DNA of 64,000 nt from Agromyces humatus (GTDB taxonomy: Bacteria > Actinomycetota > Actinomycetes > Actinomycetales > Microbacteriaceae), in the NCBI RefSeq assembly GCF_021228295.1, contig NZ_JAJQPD010000001.1, positions 372,001 through 436,000 on the forward strand. The letters run 5' to 3'. The stretch's first letter is position 1. Every line of letters starts with the position of its first letter. Of the stretch, positions 16,296-24,660 are shown piece after piece. The translations under genes and the position numbers were made by a program. The notes beneath the pieces were generated by a model, which saw only the letters and a program-made list of their open reading frames with translations, was not told where the DNA came from and made no database searches.

Positions 16296-18530
16296 TCAGT
16301 ACCGCACGACCCCTGTTGCGCTCGTCCACCGCAGCCGCACGTGCGTGAACTCCTGCTCGAGCACGCCGCCGGCGAGCTGACGCGTGCTGTCCTTCGGGTA
16401 CCCGAGCGTCGCCGAGGCGCCGTTCGCGAAGTAGTACTCGCCGATCGGACGCGCGATGCGATCGATGCTCGAGGCCGGCGACCAGATGAGCCAGCCGTTC
16501 TGGAACTCCTGGCTGTAGCCGCCGCCTGCCCCCGGTGCACGGGCCGCGACCGGGTGGCCGAGCACGCCGGCAGGCCCGCCGAGCGCCGTGTACGACGCGG
16601 CGATCACGCCGCCCGTCGTGACGAACCCGGTGCTCGCGGTCCACGACAGCCACCCCCGTTCGAAGCGCTGCGTCGCGCCGCCCGCGTAGGTCTTCGTGCT
16701 GTCGAGCGGATGTCCCAGGGTTCCGCCGACACCCCCGAGCCGCTGGTACTCCCCGTTGAGTGCGCCCGAGACGTAGTGGATGCCCTTGGTCGGCGACGAG
16801 TACAGCGCGCCACGGGTGAACTGCTGGCTGAGTCCCCCGCCCGGCTCGGCGCGTTGCGCGGCCGCCGGATAGCCGAGCAGGCCGCCGGCCCCGCCGAGTG
16901 CCCAGTGCGATGCGCCGAGCCGACCGACCGTCTGGTCGTGCCCGGTCGCCGCCGACCAGTACAGCCAGCCGTTGCGGAATCGCTGGCCCTGCCCGTCGGC
17001 GTACGACCTCGTGCTGTCGACCGGTGCGCCGAGCGCGCCCCCCGCGCCGCCGAGGCTCGCGTATCCGCTGTGCATCGAGGCGAGCACGAAATGGGTGCCC
17101 CCCGTGGGCGAGTGGTACAGCACGCCTCGCTCGAACGACTGCAGCACCCAGTCGCCGCTCCCCGCCTTCTGGGCGGCGATCGGGTAGCCGAGCGTGCCCG
17201 CGGGCCCCTGGAGTGCCTGGTACGACCTCGCGATCGCCCCCGAGACCCGGTGGATGCCCGTCGTCGGCGAGGCCCACAGCCATCCGCCCACGAAACTCTG
17301 GCCGATGCCGTTGTTCGGCCCGCCGATAATGCGATCGAGCGGGAACCCCATCACGCCGGACGGACCGTTGAGGGCGACGTACGAATTGAGGATCCTGCCC
17401 GACACGAGGTGGATGCTCGTCGTCGGCGACCAGTACAGCGATCCCCGCTGGAAGGCCTGGCTCGAGCCGGACCTCGGCTCGCCCCTCGGGTCGGTCAGGG
17501 GATAGCCGAGTGTTCCCGGAGGTCCTCCGAGCGCGATGAAGGACTTGCCGATGGAACCCGCCGTGCGGTGCGCGCCGGTCGGCGAGGACCAGTACGCCCA
17601 GCCCTTCTGGAACTCCTGTCCGACGCCGCCGTCGGCGTAGTTCACCGGCGGGTCGGTCGCGGGCCCGAGGATTCCGCCCGCCCCACCCGTCGACGCGAAC
17701 AGCGCGGCGAGCCGGGGATCGACGACGGGAGCGTTCGCCGACCCGAACCAGTCGGTGAACATGCGCCAGAAGTTGCGGTTGCCGTAACTCGAGCATGCGT
17801 CGCCGGTGCCGTAGAGGTTCGCGAGCGCGGCCGCGTTCGGCCGGTACGGCGTGTAGAGGTAGAGCCCGGCGGTCGCCTGATTCTGGATGTACACCTGCGA
17901 CGAGCCGCAGCCGGCGTTCGGATGCCACAGGATGGTGTTCGTCCGTCCGGCCTGGTAGGCACGTCCCGCGGGCCTGGCCCGGTACTTCTTGAACTGCCAC
18001 GACGCCTGGTACACCTGATTGAAGAAGCCGTAGTATGCGGTGTCGCAGGCGGCGGTGTCGGGACATCCGTACCCGGTCGCCGACCGGTACTGGCGGGCCG
18101 ATGGCCACGTGTCGCTGACGAGTCCCTGCTCCTTCTCGAGCAGCACGATCAACGCACGCGGGTTGATGCCGCAGGCCCGCGCCACCTTGGAGATGATCTG
18201 CGCGGCGCTCTCGTTCGCGACGCCGGCGTAGGCCGCGCATCCTTCGCTGCGGGCGGGCTGCGACGTCGTCGTCTGTCGGTAGTCCTTCAGGCAGACGTAT
18301 CCGACGCGACACGTCGGCACCCGCGCGTTCAGGAACGACTGGATCTGCGCGACCGTCATCGTGCTGCTGTCGTAGAAGACGGCGTCGCTGATGATCATGC
18401 CGGGGTTGAAATCGCGTCCGTCGGCCGCCGATGCGTCCGTCGCCGGTGACACGGTAGCGTTGAGACCGACGCCCCCGACGATGAGCAGCGCAGCCAGCAC
18501 CGCCCCCAACCACCTCCGCGCGCCGTTCAT
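16296..18530 (-). CDS. Secreted LGFP-repeat protein with N-terminal lysozyme-like domain
   Basis: 744-aa exported protein. A signal peptide is visible (basic start, then WLGAVLAALLIVGGVGL, cleavage near ASA). Residues about 40-260 form a Cys-containing domain with CGINPRALIVLLEKEQGLVS, which resembles lysozyme/transglycosylase-like folds with a possible catalytic Glu; this is a weak inference. From about 270 to the end there are about nine LGFP repeats of ~50 residues (cores such as LGGPPGTLGYPL, LGGAGGLLGYPA and LGGPAGVLGHPV). LGFP repeats occur in actinobacterial wall-bound proteins such as corynebacterial mycolyltransferases. The ATG at 18530 is chosen to give the signal peptide. A role in wall or glycan binding is likely. 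Confidence 0.82.
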   Translation of the reverse strand: MNGARRWLGAVLAALLIVGGVGLNATVSPATDASAADGRDFNPGMIISDAVFYDSSTMTVAQIQSFLNARVPTCRVGYVCLKDYRQTTTSQPARSEGCAAYAGVANESAAQIISKVARACGINPRALIVLLEKEQGLVSDTWPSARQYRSATGYGCPDTAACDTAYYGFFNQVYQASWQFKKYRARPAGRAYQAGRTNTILWHPNAGCGSSQVYIQNQATAGLYLYTPYRPNAAALANLYGTGDACSSYGNRNFWRMFTDWFGSANAPVVDPRLAALFASTGGAGGILGPATDPPVNYADGGVGQEFQKGWAYWSSPTGAHRTAGSIGKSFIALGGPPGTLGYPLTDPRGEPRSGSSQAFQRGSLYWSPTTSIHLVSGRILNSYVALNGPSGVMGFPLDRIIGGPNNGIGQSFVGGWLWASPTTGIHRVSGAIARSYQALQGPAGTLGYPIAAQKAGSGDWVLQSFERGVLYHSPTGGTHFVLASMHSGYASLGGAGGALGAPVDSTRSYADGQGQRFRNGWLYWSAATGHDQTVGRLGASHWALGGAGGLLGYPAAAQRAEPGGGLSQQFTRGALYSSPTKGIHYVSGALNGEYQRLGGVGGTLGHPLDSTKTYAGGATQRFERGWLSWTASTGFVTTGGVIAASYTALGGPAGVLGHPVAARAPGAGGGYSQEFQNGWLIWSPASSIDRIARPIGEYYFANGASATLGYPKDSTRQLAGGVLEQEFTHVRLRWTSATGVVRY

Positions 18531-18686
18531 GCCGAGCCCCCGAACCGATGCGCCGTCGGCTGGCGCAACGGCACCATGGTAAGAGCAATCGGTCGCGGCC
18601 GCAGTCGTTCGCACCGCGCGCCGCGGATCGGCGTCCGCGAGTCATCACGCACCCCGTCGGCCCGGTCGACGCGGTCTCGCCCGCTG
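18531..18686. other. 156-nt gap upstream of the LGFP-repeat gene
   Basis: No gene is visible. A TACCAT box on the minus strand near 18566-18571 could be a -10 element for the LGFP gene, without a convincing -35 hexamer. No terminator hairpin for the preceding glycosyltransferase was recognised. Confidence 0.25.
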
Positions 18687-19517
18687 TCAGCTCGGCGCGC
18701 GCCCCGCGATCAGCCGCCGGTAGGCGACCTTGCGCAAGCGCTCGGGAACGAACCGGTACACCCCGCGCACGGTCACGTTGCGCAGGTACTCCCACCGCGT
18801 GGTGAAGCGGATGCCCCGCAGCGCGCGCTGCAGCGCGAGTTCGCTGCGCCACTGCGCTCGCCCGCCGCGGCGGGCGTACGCCCCGGCGCCGACGCGGTAC
18901 ATCACGAGCGGGTCGGGGATGTTCTCGACGGATGCCCCGGCGTCGATCATCCTCGCGAACAACCAGTAGTCCTCCATCAGCCCGAGGGGCTGATAGCCGC
19001 CCGCCCGAGCGACGGCGGACTTGCGGTACATCACCGTGGGGTGGCTGAACGGGTCGTGGAACCGCGCGTAGCGCGCGATCTCGTCGTGTCCGGTGCGAGG
19101 GGTGCGCCGCCCGACGATGGCCCCGCCGTCGTCGAGGAACTCGAACATGCCGGTGCCGACCAGGTCGACGCCGGCGTCGATGACCGGCAGCTGCCTCGCG
19201 AACCGCTCGGGCAGCGAGATGTCATCGGCGTCCATGCGGGCCACGATCTCGTGCTCGGCGAGCTCGAGCCCGATCGACAGCGCTCGGGCGAGCCCGACGT
19301 TCTCGTCGATGACGTGACGGGTGACGGGAACCGGGCTCGCCTCGACGACACGGTCGATCGCGGCGGCGAGGTCGTCGCCGACCGGCCCGTCTTGCACGAG
19401 CACGACCTGCGACGGCTTCAGCGACTGCTCGTCGACGCTCGACGAGAACGCCTTGGCGAAGTGCGCGGCATCGTCGCCGCGGTAGACGGGCATCAGCAGC
19501 GCGAACCCGTCGCTCAC
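18687..19517 (-). CDS. Glycosyltransferase family 2
   Basis: 276-aa GT-A enzyme: GFALLMPVYRGDDAAHF at the N-terminus, metal motif ARMDADDISLPERF, and EDYWLFARMIDAGA with the usual acidic catalytic region. The C-terminus is strongly basic (RYRFVPERLRK-type), suggesting membrane association. Its start overlaps the stop of the upstream GlfT1-like gene by 4 nt (GTGA, 19514-19517). These two plus the following genes form a second leftward glycan unit. Confidence 0.88.
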   Translation of the reverse strand: MSDGFALLMPVYRGDDAAHFAKAFSSSVDEQSLKPSQVVLVQDGPVGDDLAAAIDRVVEASPVPVTRHVIDENVGLARALSIGLELAEHEIVARMDADDISLPERFARQLPVIDAGVDLVGTGMFEFLDDGGAIVGRRTPRTGHDEIARYARFHDPFSHPTVMYRKSAVARAGGYQPLGLMEDYWLFARMIDAGASVENIPDPLVMYRVGAGAYARRGGRAQWRSELALQRALRGIRFTTRWEYLRNVTVRGVYRFVPERLRKVAYRRLIAGRAPS

Positions 19518-20464
19518 GACGGCTCCACCCGTTGCACGGCGTCGGATGCGCGACCGAGCCCCGCGAGCGCCATGGCGTTGGGCCGCGGCCGCGTGCGGGT
19601 GCCGTCACGGTACCCGCGCTTCCAGCCGTCGCGCAGCACGTGGCGCTCGTGCGAGCGGGCGATCGCCCGCATCCACCGGCGCACGCTCGAGGCGCCGTAC
19701 AGCACCTTCTCGCCCGTGGAGAGGCTCGACGAACGCCGGAACATCCAGAGCTTGTTGCGCACCTCGTAGTAGAACCGCGGCCCCGGGTCGGCGTCGGTCG
19801 ACCCGAGCACCTTGGTCTTGTGCACGACCACCGACGCGGGCACGTGGATGCCCCGCCGCCCGCGCAGGGCGCGCGTGGAGTACTCGAAGTCGTCGTTCCA
19901 GATGAAGTAGTCGGCGATGGGAAGGCCGATCTCTCGGACGACGTCGGCGCGGACGAGCATCGACACGAACGACGTGCTGCGGATCGCGATGCCTCCGTGG
20001 CGGGCCGCGGCGATGCGTTCGTCGCGCGAGACGAACGGCTTCTGGCGGGGCGTGTTCATGGGGTGCTCGCTGCCGTCGTGCCAGACGACCCGCGAGCCCG
20101 CGACGACGGCGTCGGTGCCCTCGACCGCCGCGAGCAGTTCGGCGAGCGCGCCTTCGGTGGGCACGGTGTCGTCGTCCATGAGCCACAGCCAGTCGGGCTC
20201 GTGGTCGGCGAGCGCCACGGCCATGCCTGCGGCGAAGCCGCCGGCACCGCCGGTGTTGCGCGACAGCGAGACGAGGTCCACGAGCTCGCCTGCGGCGCGC
20301 GCGACCTCGGCCGAGCCGTCGGTCGAGGCGTTGTCGACGACGACGACCCGCGTGAGCGGGGTGCGCTGGGCTGCGAGCGATGCGAGCACCTCGGCGAGCA
20401 GCTCGGCGCGATTGTAGGCGACGACGACCGCGACGACGCGCGCTGGCTCAGGTGACGGACTCAT
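19514..20464 (-). CDS. Glycosyltransferase family 2, rhamnosyl/galactofuranosyltransferase (GlfT1)-like
   Basis: 316-aa GT2. VVAVVVAYNRAELLAEVLAS, then VVVVDNASTDGS, SRNTGGAGGFAAGM and the metal motif WLMDDDTVPTEGAL are the hallmark blocks of the GlfT1/rhamnosyltransferase branch (NxGGAGG and MDDD). Such enzymes add galactofuranose or rhamnose to lipid-linked glycans. The ATG at 20464 is the first in frame. It diverges from the glycosyltransferase at 20613, with a 148-nt promoter region between. The link to galE is suggestive of a galactose-derived donor, though no UDP-galactopyranose mutase is in the window. Confidence 0.88.
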   Translation of the reverse strand: MSPSPEPARVVAVVVAYNRAELLAEVLASLAAQRTPLTRVVVVDNASTDGSAEVARAAGELVDLVSLSRNTGGAGGFAAGMAVALADHEPDWLWLMDDDTVPTEGALAELLAAVEGTDAVVAGSRVVWHDGSEHPMNTPRQKPFVSRDERIAAARHGGIAIRSTSFVSMLVRADVVREIGLPIADYFIWNDDFEYSTRALRGRRGIHVPASVVVHKTKVLGSTDADPGPRFYYEVRNKLWMFRRSSSLSTGEKVLYGASSVRRWMRAIARSHERHVLRDGWKRGYRDGTRTRPRPNAMALAGLGRASDAVQRVEPS

Positions 20465-20572
20465 CGACTCTCGCAGAAGGGTGGGGAAGGCTCTCCCCTA
20501 TCTTGCCCTGTCCGGGCCGGCCGACTCTCCACAGGGCACCGCACTCAGGGCTTTCACCGACGGCCGGACGGC

Positions 20573-20609
20573 TAGATTGGGAACCCGACACCACGACACT
20601 CGAAGGAGG
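20573..20609 (+). promoter_or_regulatory. Promoter and ribosome site for the GT4 gene
   Basis: A TAGATT -10 box (20573-20578) is followed by a strong AAGGAGG ribosome site (20603-20609) just before the ATG at 20613. A weak TTTCAC lies near the -35 position. This gene is thus leadered, unlike many in the window. Confidence 0.5.
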
Positions 20610-20612
20610 GGC

Positions 20613-21749
20613 ATGCCCACGACGCTTCGCATGGTCGTCGACCAGGTCGTCGCCCCGGCGCCGGGCCCGCTCGGCCGGTACACCGAGGCCCTGACCGGGG
20701 CCCTCATCGCGACGGCACCCCCCGGCTGCGACGTCGAAGGCATCGTCTCGTCATCCCCGCCGACCGACTACGACGCGCTGATGCGCCGGTTCCCCGGGCT
20801 CTCCGGCCTCTACAAGACGAGCCTCGCGCGCCGCGAGCTCGCGGCCGCGTGGCAGTTCGGGCTCACCACCTCGCCGGGCGGGGGCATGGTCCACGCTCCC
20901 GGACTCTTCGCGCCGTTGCGGCGACACGACCGCGAGGCCGGCCTCGACCAGACCGTCGTCACGGTGCACGACCTGCTCGCGTGGACCCACCCCGAGTCGC
21001 TCACCTCCGCCACGGTGGCCTGGCACAAGGGCATGATGAAGCGCGCCCGCAAGCACGCCGATGCCGTCGTGGTGCCCACCCACGCGCTGGCCGAACGCCT
21101 CGCGATGGTCGCCGACTTCGGCGACCGCGTGAGGGTCATCGGCACCGCACCGCGCCCCGGACTCAAGCTGCAGGCCGACGCCGCCGCCCGCGTGCAGGCG
21201 CTGCGCCTGCCCAAGGACTACCTCGTCACGGTCGGGTCGCTCGAGCCCCGCAGCGGCGTCGTCGACCTGCTCGAGGCGCTCGGCCGGGCCGGGGTGCCCG
21301 ATATCCCGATCGTCGTCATCGGCCCCGAGACCTGGGGCGAGCTCCACCTCGCCGCGGTCGCCGAAGAGGCAGGGGTCGCGCCGAGCCGCGTCCAGGCGAT
21401 CGAAGCGGGCGACCCCGCCGGCCTCGCAGCCGTGCTCGCCGGCGCCACCGCGTTCATCGCACCGAGCCACGAAGAGGGCGCTGGCACGTCGCTCATCGAG
21501 GCGTTCAGCCTCGGCGTCCCCGTGATCCACTCCGACACCCCCGCATACGTCGAGGTGTCGGGCGACGCCGGCATGAGCGTTCCCGTCGGCACCGGCGGGT
21601 ACGTCGACCGGCTCGCCGGCGCCGTCACGACCGTCGTCGAGCACAGCGACCTCGCCGACCGCATGTCGGTGGCCGGCACCGACCGGGCCCGCGCGTTCAG
21701 CTGGCGCGATTCGGCCGAGCGGGTGTGGCAGCTGCACGCCGACCTCTGA
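20613..21749 (+). CDS. Glycosyltransferase, GT4 family (mannosyltransferase-like)
   Basis: 378-aa GT-B enzyme. The acceptor domain has TVVTVHDLLAWTHPESL and ADAVVVPTHALAERL; the donor domain has DYLVTVGSLEPRSGVVDLLE and FIAPSHEEGAGTSLIEAFSL, a good E-x7-E-type motif (SHEEGAGTSLIEA). These blocks match mannosyl/rhamnosyl transferases of the GT4 family. The start is set by AAGGAGG 3 nt upstream of ATG at 20613. It converges with the LCP gene; the two stops are separated by 6 nt inside a CTGACG-AC-CGTCAG inverted repeat (21746-21759). Confidence 0.9.
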   Translation: MPTTLRMVVDQVVAPAPGPLGRYTEALTGALIATAPPGCDVEGIVSSSPPTDYDALMRRFPGLSGLYKTSLARRELAAAWQFGLTTSPGGGMVHAPGLFAPLRRHDREAGLDQTVVTVHDLLAWTHPESLTSATVAWHKGMMKRARKHADAVVVPTHALAERLAMVADFGDRVRVIGTAPRPGLKLQADAAARVQALRLPKDYLVTVGSLEPRSGVVDLLEALGRAGVPDIPIVVIGPETWGELHLAAVAEEAGVAPSRVQAIEAGDPAGLAAVLAGATAFIAPSHEEGAGTSLIEAFSLGVPVIHSDTPAYVEVSGDAGMSVPVGTGGYVDRLAGAVTTVVEHSDLADRMSVAGTDRARAFSWRDSAERVWQLHADL

Positions 21750-21755
21750 CGACCG

Positions 21756-23126
21756 TCAGCCGGCCGGTTCCTCGGTCGCCGGGGGCGCGAGCGCCGCATC
21801 GATGAGCGACGCGATGTACTCCCAGTCGGGATCCGTGGGATCGACGCCGTTGTCGGGCACGAGCTCGACATGCGTCATGGGCAGTTCCTTCGTCTTCATC
21901 GCGAGGCTCGCGAAATAGCCGAGCATCGACTGCGGGATGTCGGTCTTCACCGTGTCGGCGCCCGCGCTCGCGACCTCCTGGAACTTGCCGAGCACGTTCG
22001 TCGGCGTGAATTGGGTGAGGATCGCCTCCTGCAGCACTCGCTGGCGGGCCATCCGCTCGTAATCGCCGCCTGCGACGCCGTAGCGCGCACGGCCGTACCA
22101 CAGCGCGTGATAGCCGTTGAGGTGCTGCTGGCCCGGTTCGATCCACCCGTCGACGTTGTTGTTGTCTTCGTCGCCGCCGATCGGGATGCGCGTCTCAACG
22201 TTGATGTCGACGCCGCCGAGCGCGTTGATGAGCTGCTCGAAGCCCTGCATGTCGATGAGCACGTAGTACTGGATCTCGAGCCCGGTGATGCCCTCGGCCG
22301 CGTCGCGCATGCCCTCGATGCCGGGCTCGGAGCCCTCGTCGACGGCGTTCGGGTACATCTCGGGGCTCTTCAGCTCGACCTCGGTGTAGATCGAGTTCAG
22401 CAGGCAGACGTCGACGTTGCAGCCGTCGATGGCCCCGTAACCCTCGGGGTAGACGGCGGCGAGCGGCGAGTCCGCGGGGAACGGCACGTACTCGAGATCG
22501 CGCGGCAGGCCGATGGTCACCGCCTGCCCGGTGTCGGCGTCGATCGAGATGACCGACATGCTGTCGGGTCGCATGCCCTCGCGGTCGGGCCCCGAGTCGC
22601 CGCCGAGCAACAGGATGTTGTATCGCCCGTCGACGGGCGGCTCGGTGGGGCCCGCGATGAACACCGAGTTGAGGAACCCGCTCGCGGTCGTGGCGAGATA
22701 GGCGCCGTAGGCGGCCGAGCCCGAGAGCACGACCAGCACGAGGGTGGTGAGTCCGGCGATCCACCCGCGCGCCGACGGCGCCGTCTTCACGATGCGCACC
22801 AGGCGCAGCGTGTCGAGCGTGAGGATGACCCACACCACCGCATAGAACGCGAGGAGTGCGGCGACGATCCACAGCGTCCACGACATCGAGACCACGGTGA
22901 GTACCACGGCGGGCCAGAGCAGCCACACCACGAGCGTGACGACGGCGAGCACCCAGAGCACGAGCGTGGCGCCGAGCCCGAACCTGCCCAGCCGACGACT
23001 GCCGGCCAGCACCTGCGGTGAACCGGGGATCAGGAAGTTGAGCACGACGAGCCACCACCCGCGACGGGTCATCAGCGACCGTGAGGCGACGTCGGGGTAG
23101 CGGATCGGGCTGGCGGCGAGGCTCAT
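21756..23126 (-). CDS. LytR-CpsA-Psr (LCP) family glycopolymer ligase
   Basis: 456-aa membrane-anchored protein. Residues 1-150 hold several hydrophobic segments (more than the single helix of classical LCPs), then an extracellular LCP domain with [20 protein letters not shown] and [11 protein letters not shown], which carry the conserved Asp/Arg residues that bind the polyprenyl pyrophosphate. Family members transfer glycopolymers from lipid carriers to peptidoglycan, fitting the glycan loci to its left. The ATG overlaps the purE stop (ATGA at 23123-23126), so it may be co-translated with purE, an arrangement often seen in this family of bacteria. Confidence 0.9.
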   Translation of the reverse strand: MSLAASPIRYPDVASRSLMTRRGWWLVVLNFLIPGSPQVLAGSRRLGRFGLGATLVLWVLAVVTLVVWLLWPAVVLTVVSMSWTLWIVAALLAFYAVVWVILTLDTLRLVRIVKTAPSARGWIAGLTTLVLVVLSGSAAYGAYLATTASGFLNSVFIAGPTEPPVDGRYNILLLGGDSGPDREGMRPDSMSVISIDADTGQAVTIGLPRDLEYVPFPADSPLAAVYPEGYGAIDGCNVDVCLLNSIYTEVELKSPEMYPNAVDEGSEPGIEGMRDAAEGITGLEIQYYVLIDMQGFEQLINALGGVDINVETRIPIGGDEDNNNVDGWIEPGQQHLNGYHALWYGRARYGVAGGDYERMARQRVLQEAILTQFTPTNVLGKFQEVASAGADTVKTDIPQSMLGYFASLAMKTKELPMTHVELVPDNGVDPTDPDWEYIASLIDAALAPPATEEPAG

Positions 23127-23629
23127 CGGGAGTGCTTCAGCCGTTCGTTCTTCTGCTCGACGAGGGCCGCGAGGTCGCTGGCATAGGCGGCGAGCGCGTC
23201 GGTGAGCGACGCGTCGGCGGTCGCGAGGATCTTCACCGCGATGAGGCCGGCGTTCTTCGCGCCGCCGATCGACACGGTCGCGACGGGCACCCCGGCGGGC
23301 ATCTGCACGATCGAGAGCAGCGAGTCGAGCCCGTCGAGGCGCGAGAGCGGCACGGGGACGCCCACGACCGGCAGGGTCGTGACCGAGGCCAGCATGCCGG
23401 GCAGGTGGGCGGCGCCGCCGGCGCCGGCGATGATGACCTTGAGGCCGCGCGCGGACGCCTGCTTGCCGTAGGCGATCATCTTCTCGGGCGTGCGGTGCGC
23501 CGAGAGGACCTCGACCTCGTGGGCGACCCCGAACTCGTCGAGCAGGGCCGAGGCCTCGCTCATGACGTTCCAGTCGGAGTCGGAACCCATGACGACGCCG
23601 ACGAGCGGGCTGGTGTTCGTCTCAGTCAC
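23123..23629 (-). CDS. purE: N5-carboxyaminoimidazole ribonucleotide mutase
   Basis: 168-aa class I Pur[13 protein letters not shown] is the substrate-binding N-terminal loop, [11 protein letters not shown] holds the conserved SAHR, and [13 protein letters not shown] the GxGGxAHLPG loop. It converts N5-CAIR to CAIR in purine synthesis, working with purK. GTG at 23629 lies 7 nt after a TACACT box, the leaderless pattern. Downstream it is fused by overlap to the LCP gene. It is separated from purK by about 1 kb of repeats and a nuclease gene, so it can no longer be co-transcribed simply with purK. Confidence 0.93.
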   Translation of the reverse strand: MTETNTSPLVGVVMGSDSDWNVMSEASALLDEFGVAHEVEVLSAHRTPEKMIAYGKQASARGLKVIIAGAGGAAHLPGMLASVTTLPVVGVPVPLSRLDGLDSLLSIVQMPAGVPVATVSIGGAKNAGLIAVKILATADASLTDALAAYASDLAALVEQKNERLKHSR

Positions 23630-23636
23630 TTGATCG

Positions 23637-23642
23637 AGTGTA
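23637..23642 (-). promoter_or_regulatory. -10 box TACACT for purE, leaderless arrangement
   Basis: Minus-strand TACACT with 7 nt to the GTG start. It lies between purE and the left repeat array, so purE has its own promoter despite the insertion. Confidence 0.5.
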
Positions 23643-23704
23643 CGGCCGGGCGCTGTGAGATCGCCGCAGCCCCGCCGCACACGGAGGTAGCAGCTACGCA
23701 AGGC

Positions 23705-23990
23705 GTGGGTCGAGGCGCGACGCGGGTCGTGGGTTGAGGAGCGACGCAGGACGTGGGTTGAGGAGCGACGCAGGAGCGTCTCGAAACCCTCGCGGGTCGA
23801 GGCGCGACCCGGGACGTGGGTTGAGGAGCGACGCAGGAGCGTCTCGAAACCCTCGCGGGTCGAGGCGCGACGCGGGTCGTGGGTTGAGGAGCGACGCAGG
23901 AGCGTCTCGAAACCCTCGCGGGTCGAGGCGCGACGCAGGAGCGTGGGTTGAGGAGCGACGCAGGAGCGTCTCGAAACCCTCGCGGGTCGA
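23705..23990 (+). repeat. Left repeat array (long/short modules) beside the GIY-YIG gene
   Basis: Two module types alternate. The long module (39 nt) starts GTGGGTTGAGGAGCGACGC and ends GTCTCGAAACCCTC; the short module (24 nt) is a truncated or diverged version of its first part (GTGGGTTGAGG... or GCGGGTCGAGG...). Long modules start at 23753, 23816, 23879 and 23943, with short ones at 23705, 23729, 23792, 23855 and 23918, then a partial copy to 23990. The period is 63 nt (39+24), once 64. Each long module is an imperfect palindrome (GGGTT...AACCC outside, ACGC/GCGT inside). There are no unique spacers, so this is not CRISPR. Confidence 0.93.
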
Positions 23991-24113
23991 AGACTGCGAG
24001 CATCTCGAAGCTCCGGTCCTCAACTCCTCCTCCCCACGTTCACCCCAACCACCCTGATCCACCAATCGAACGCGACGCGCCGGCGCGAGCGCAGCGATGC
24101 GCAGACTCGATTC

Positions 24114-24398
24114 ATGGCCCACATGTACATCCTTCGATGCAGTGATGCGAGCTACTACGTCGGGAGCACCCGTCACCTCGAACGAAGGCTCGAACAGCAT
24201 GCAGCCGGCGCCGTCCGCTCGTACACGAGCACGCGGCTCCCCGTTGAACTCGTCTACGTCGAGGAGTACGGCCGCATCGATGATGCGTACGCCCGCGAGA
24301 AGCAGGTGCAGGGATGGAGCCGGCGCAAACGCGAGGCGCTCATCAGCGGCGAGACGGCAAAGCTCGCCCGGCTGAGCAGCCGTGCGCGACGGGGTTAG
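24114..24398 (+). CDS. GIY-YIG domain nuclease (UPF0213/YhbQ-like)
   Basis: 94-aa single-domain GIY-YIG protein. The first motif is MYIL (Y5-L7), the second YYVGST (Y15, G17, T19), followed by RLEQH (R25, H29) and the catalytic-type REKQVQGW (R61, E62). All expected active-site residues are present, so it should be a nuclease. The C-terminus is basic. ATG at 24114 gives the standard start; no ribosome site is seen. It sits exactly between two inverted arrays of palindromic repeats inside the purE-purK interval, an arrangement recalling REP elements with their RAYT transposase. Small solitary GIY-YIG proteins have no settled function. Confidence 0.85.
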   Translation: MAHMYILRCSDASYYVGSTRHLERRLEQHAAGAVRSYTSTRLPVELVYVEEYGRIDDAYAREKQVQGWSRRKREALISGETAKLARLSSRARRG

Positions 24399-24406
24399 GG
24401 CACCCG

Positions 24407-24654
24407 GGTTTCGAGACGCTCCTACGTCGCTCCTCAACCCACGTTCTGCGTCGCTCCTCAACCCACGAGGTTTCGAGACGCTCCTACGTCGCTCCTCAAC
24501 CCACGAGGTTTCGAGACGCTCCTACGTCGCTCCTCAACCCACGTTCTACGTCGCTCCTCAACCCACGTTCTGCGTCGCTCCTCAACCCACGAGGTTTCGA
24601 GACGCTCCTACGTCGCTCCTCAACCCACGTTCTACGTCGCTCCTCAACCCACCT
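24407..24654 (-). repeat. Right repeat array, inverted relative to the left array
   Basis: The reverse complement of the left-array modules. Long modules (38 nt, starting GGTTTCGAGACGCTCC) begin at 24407, 24469, 24507 and 24593; short modules (24 nt, GTTCTACGTCGCTCCTC or GTTCTGCG... variants) begin at 24445, 24545, 24569 and 24631. The order is L-S-L-L-S-S-L-S and the spacings 62, 38 and 86 equal 38+24, 38 and 38+24+24. Units within this array share CTACG where the left array has the complement of CTGCG, so each array has been homogenised separately. It abuts the purK stop. Confidence 0.93.
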
Positions 24655-24660
24655 CGTGGG

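Noticed and set aside
23626..24003. Open frames over the repeat arrays giving proteins with [16 protein letters not shown] repeats
   Set aside because: The 63-nt repeat period is a multiple of three, so any frame stays open by arithmetic. Codons follow the palindromic DNA, and no start site or homologous family is recognisable.
23705..24654. CRISPR array
   Set aside because: Modules are contiguous or alternate with truncated copies of themselves; there are no unique spacers and no cas genes.
23690..24660. Classical insertion sequence or transposon between purE and purK
   Set aside because: No transposase of a known IS family and no target-site duplication could be recognised at the edges; the nuclease and repeat arrays are described instead.
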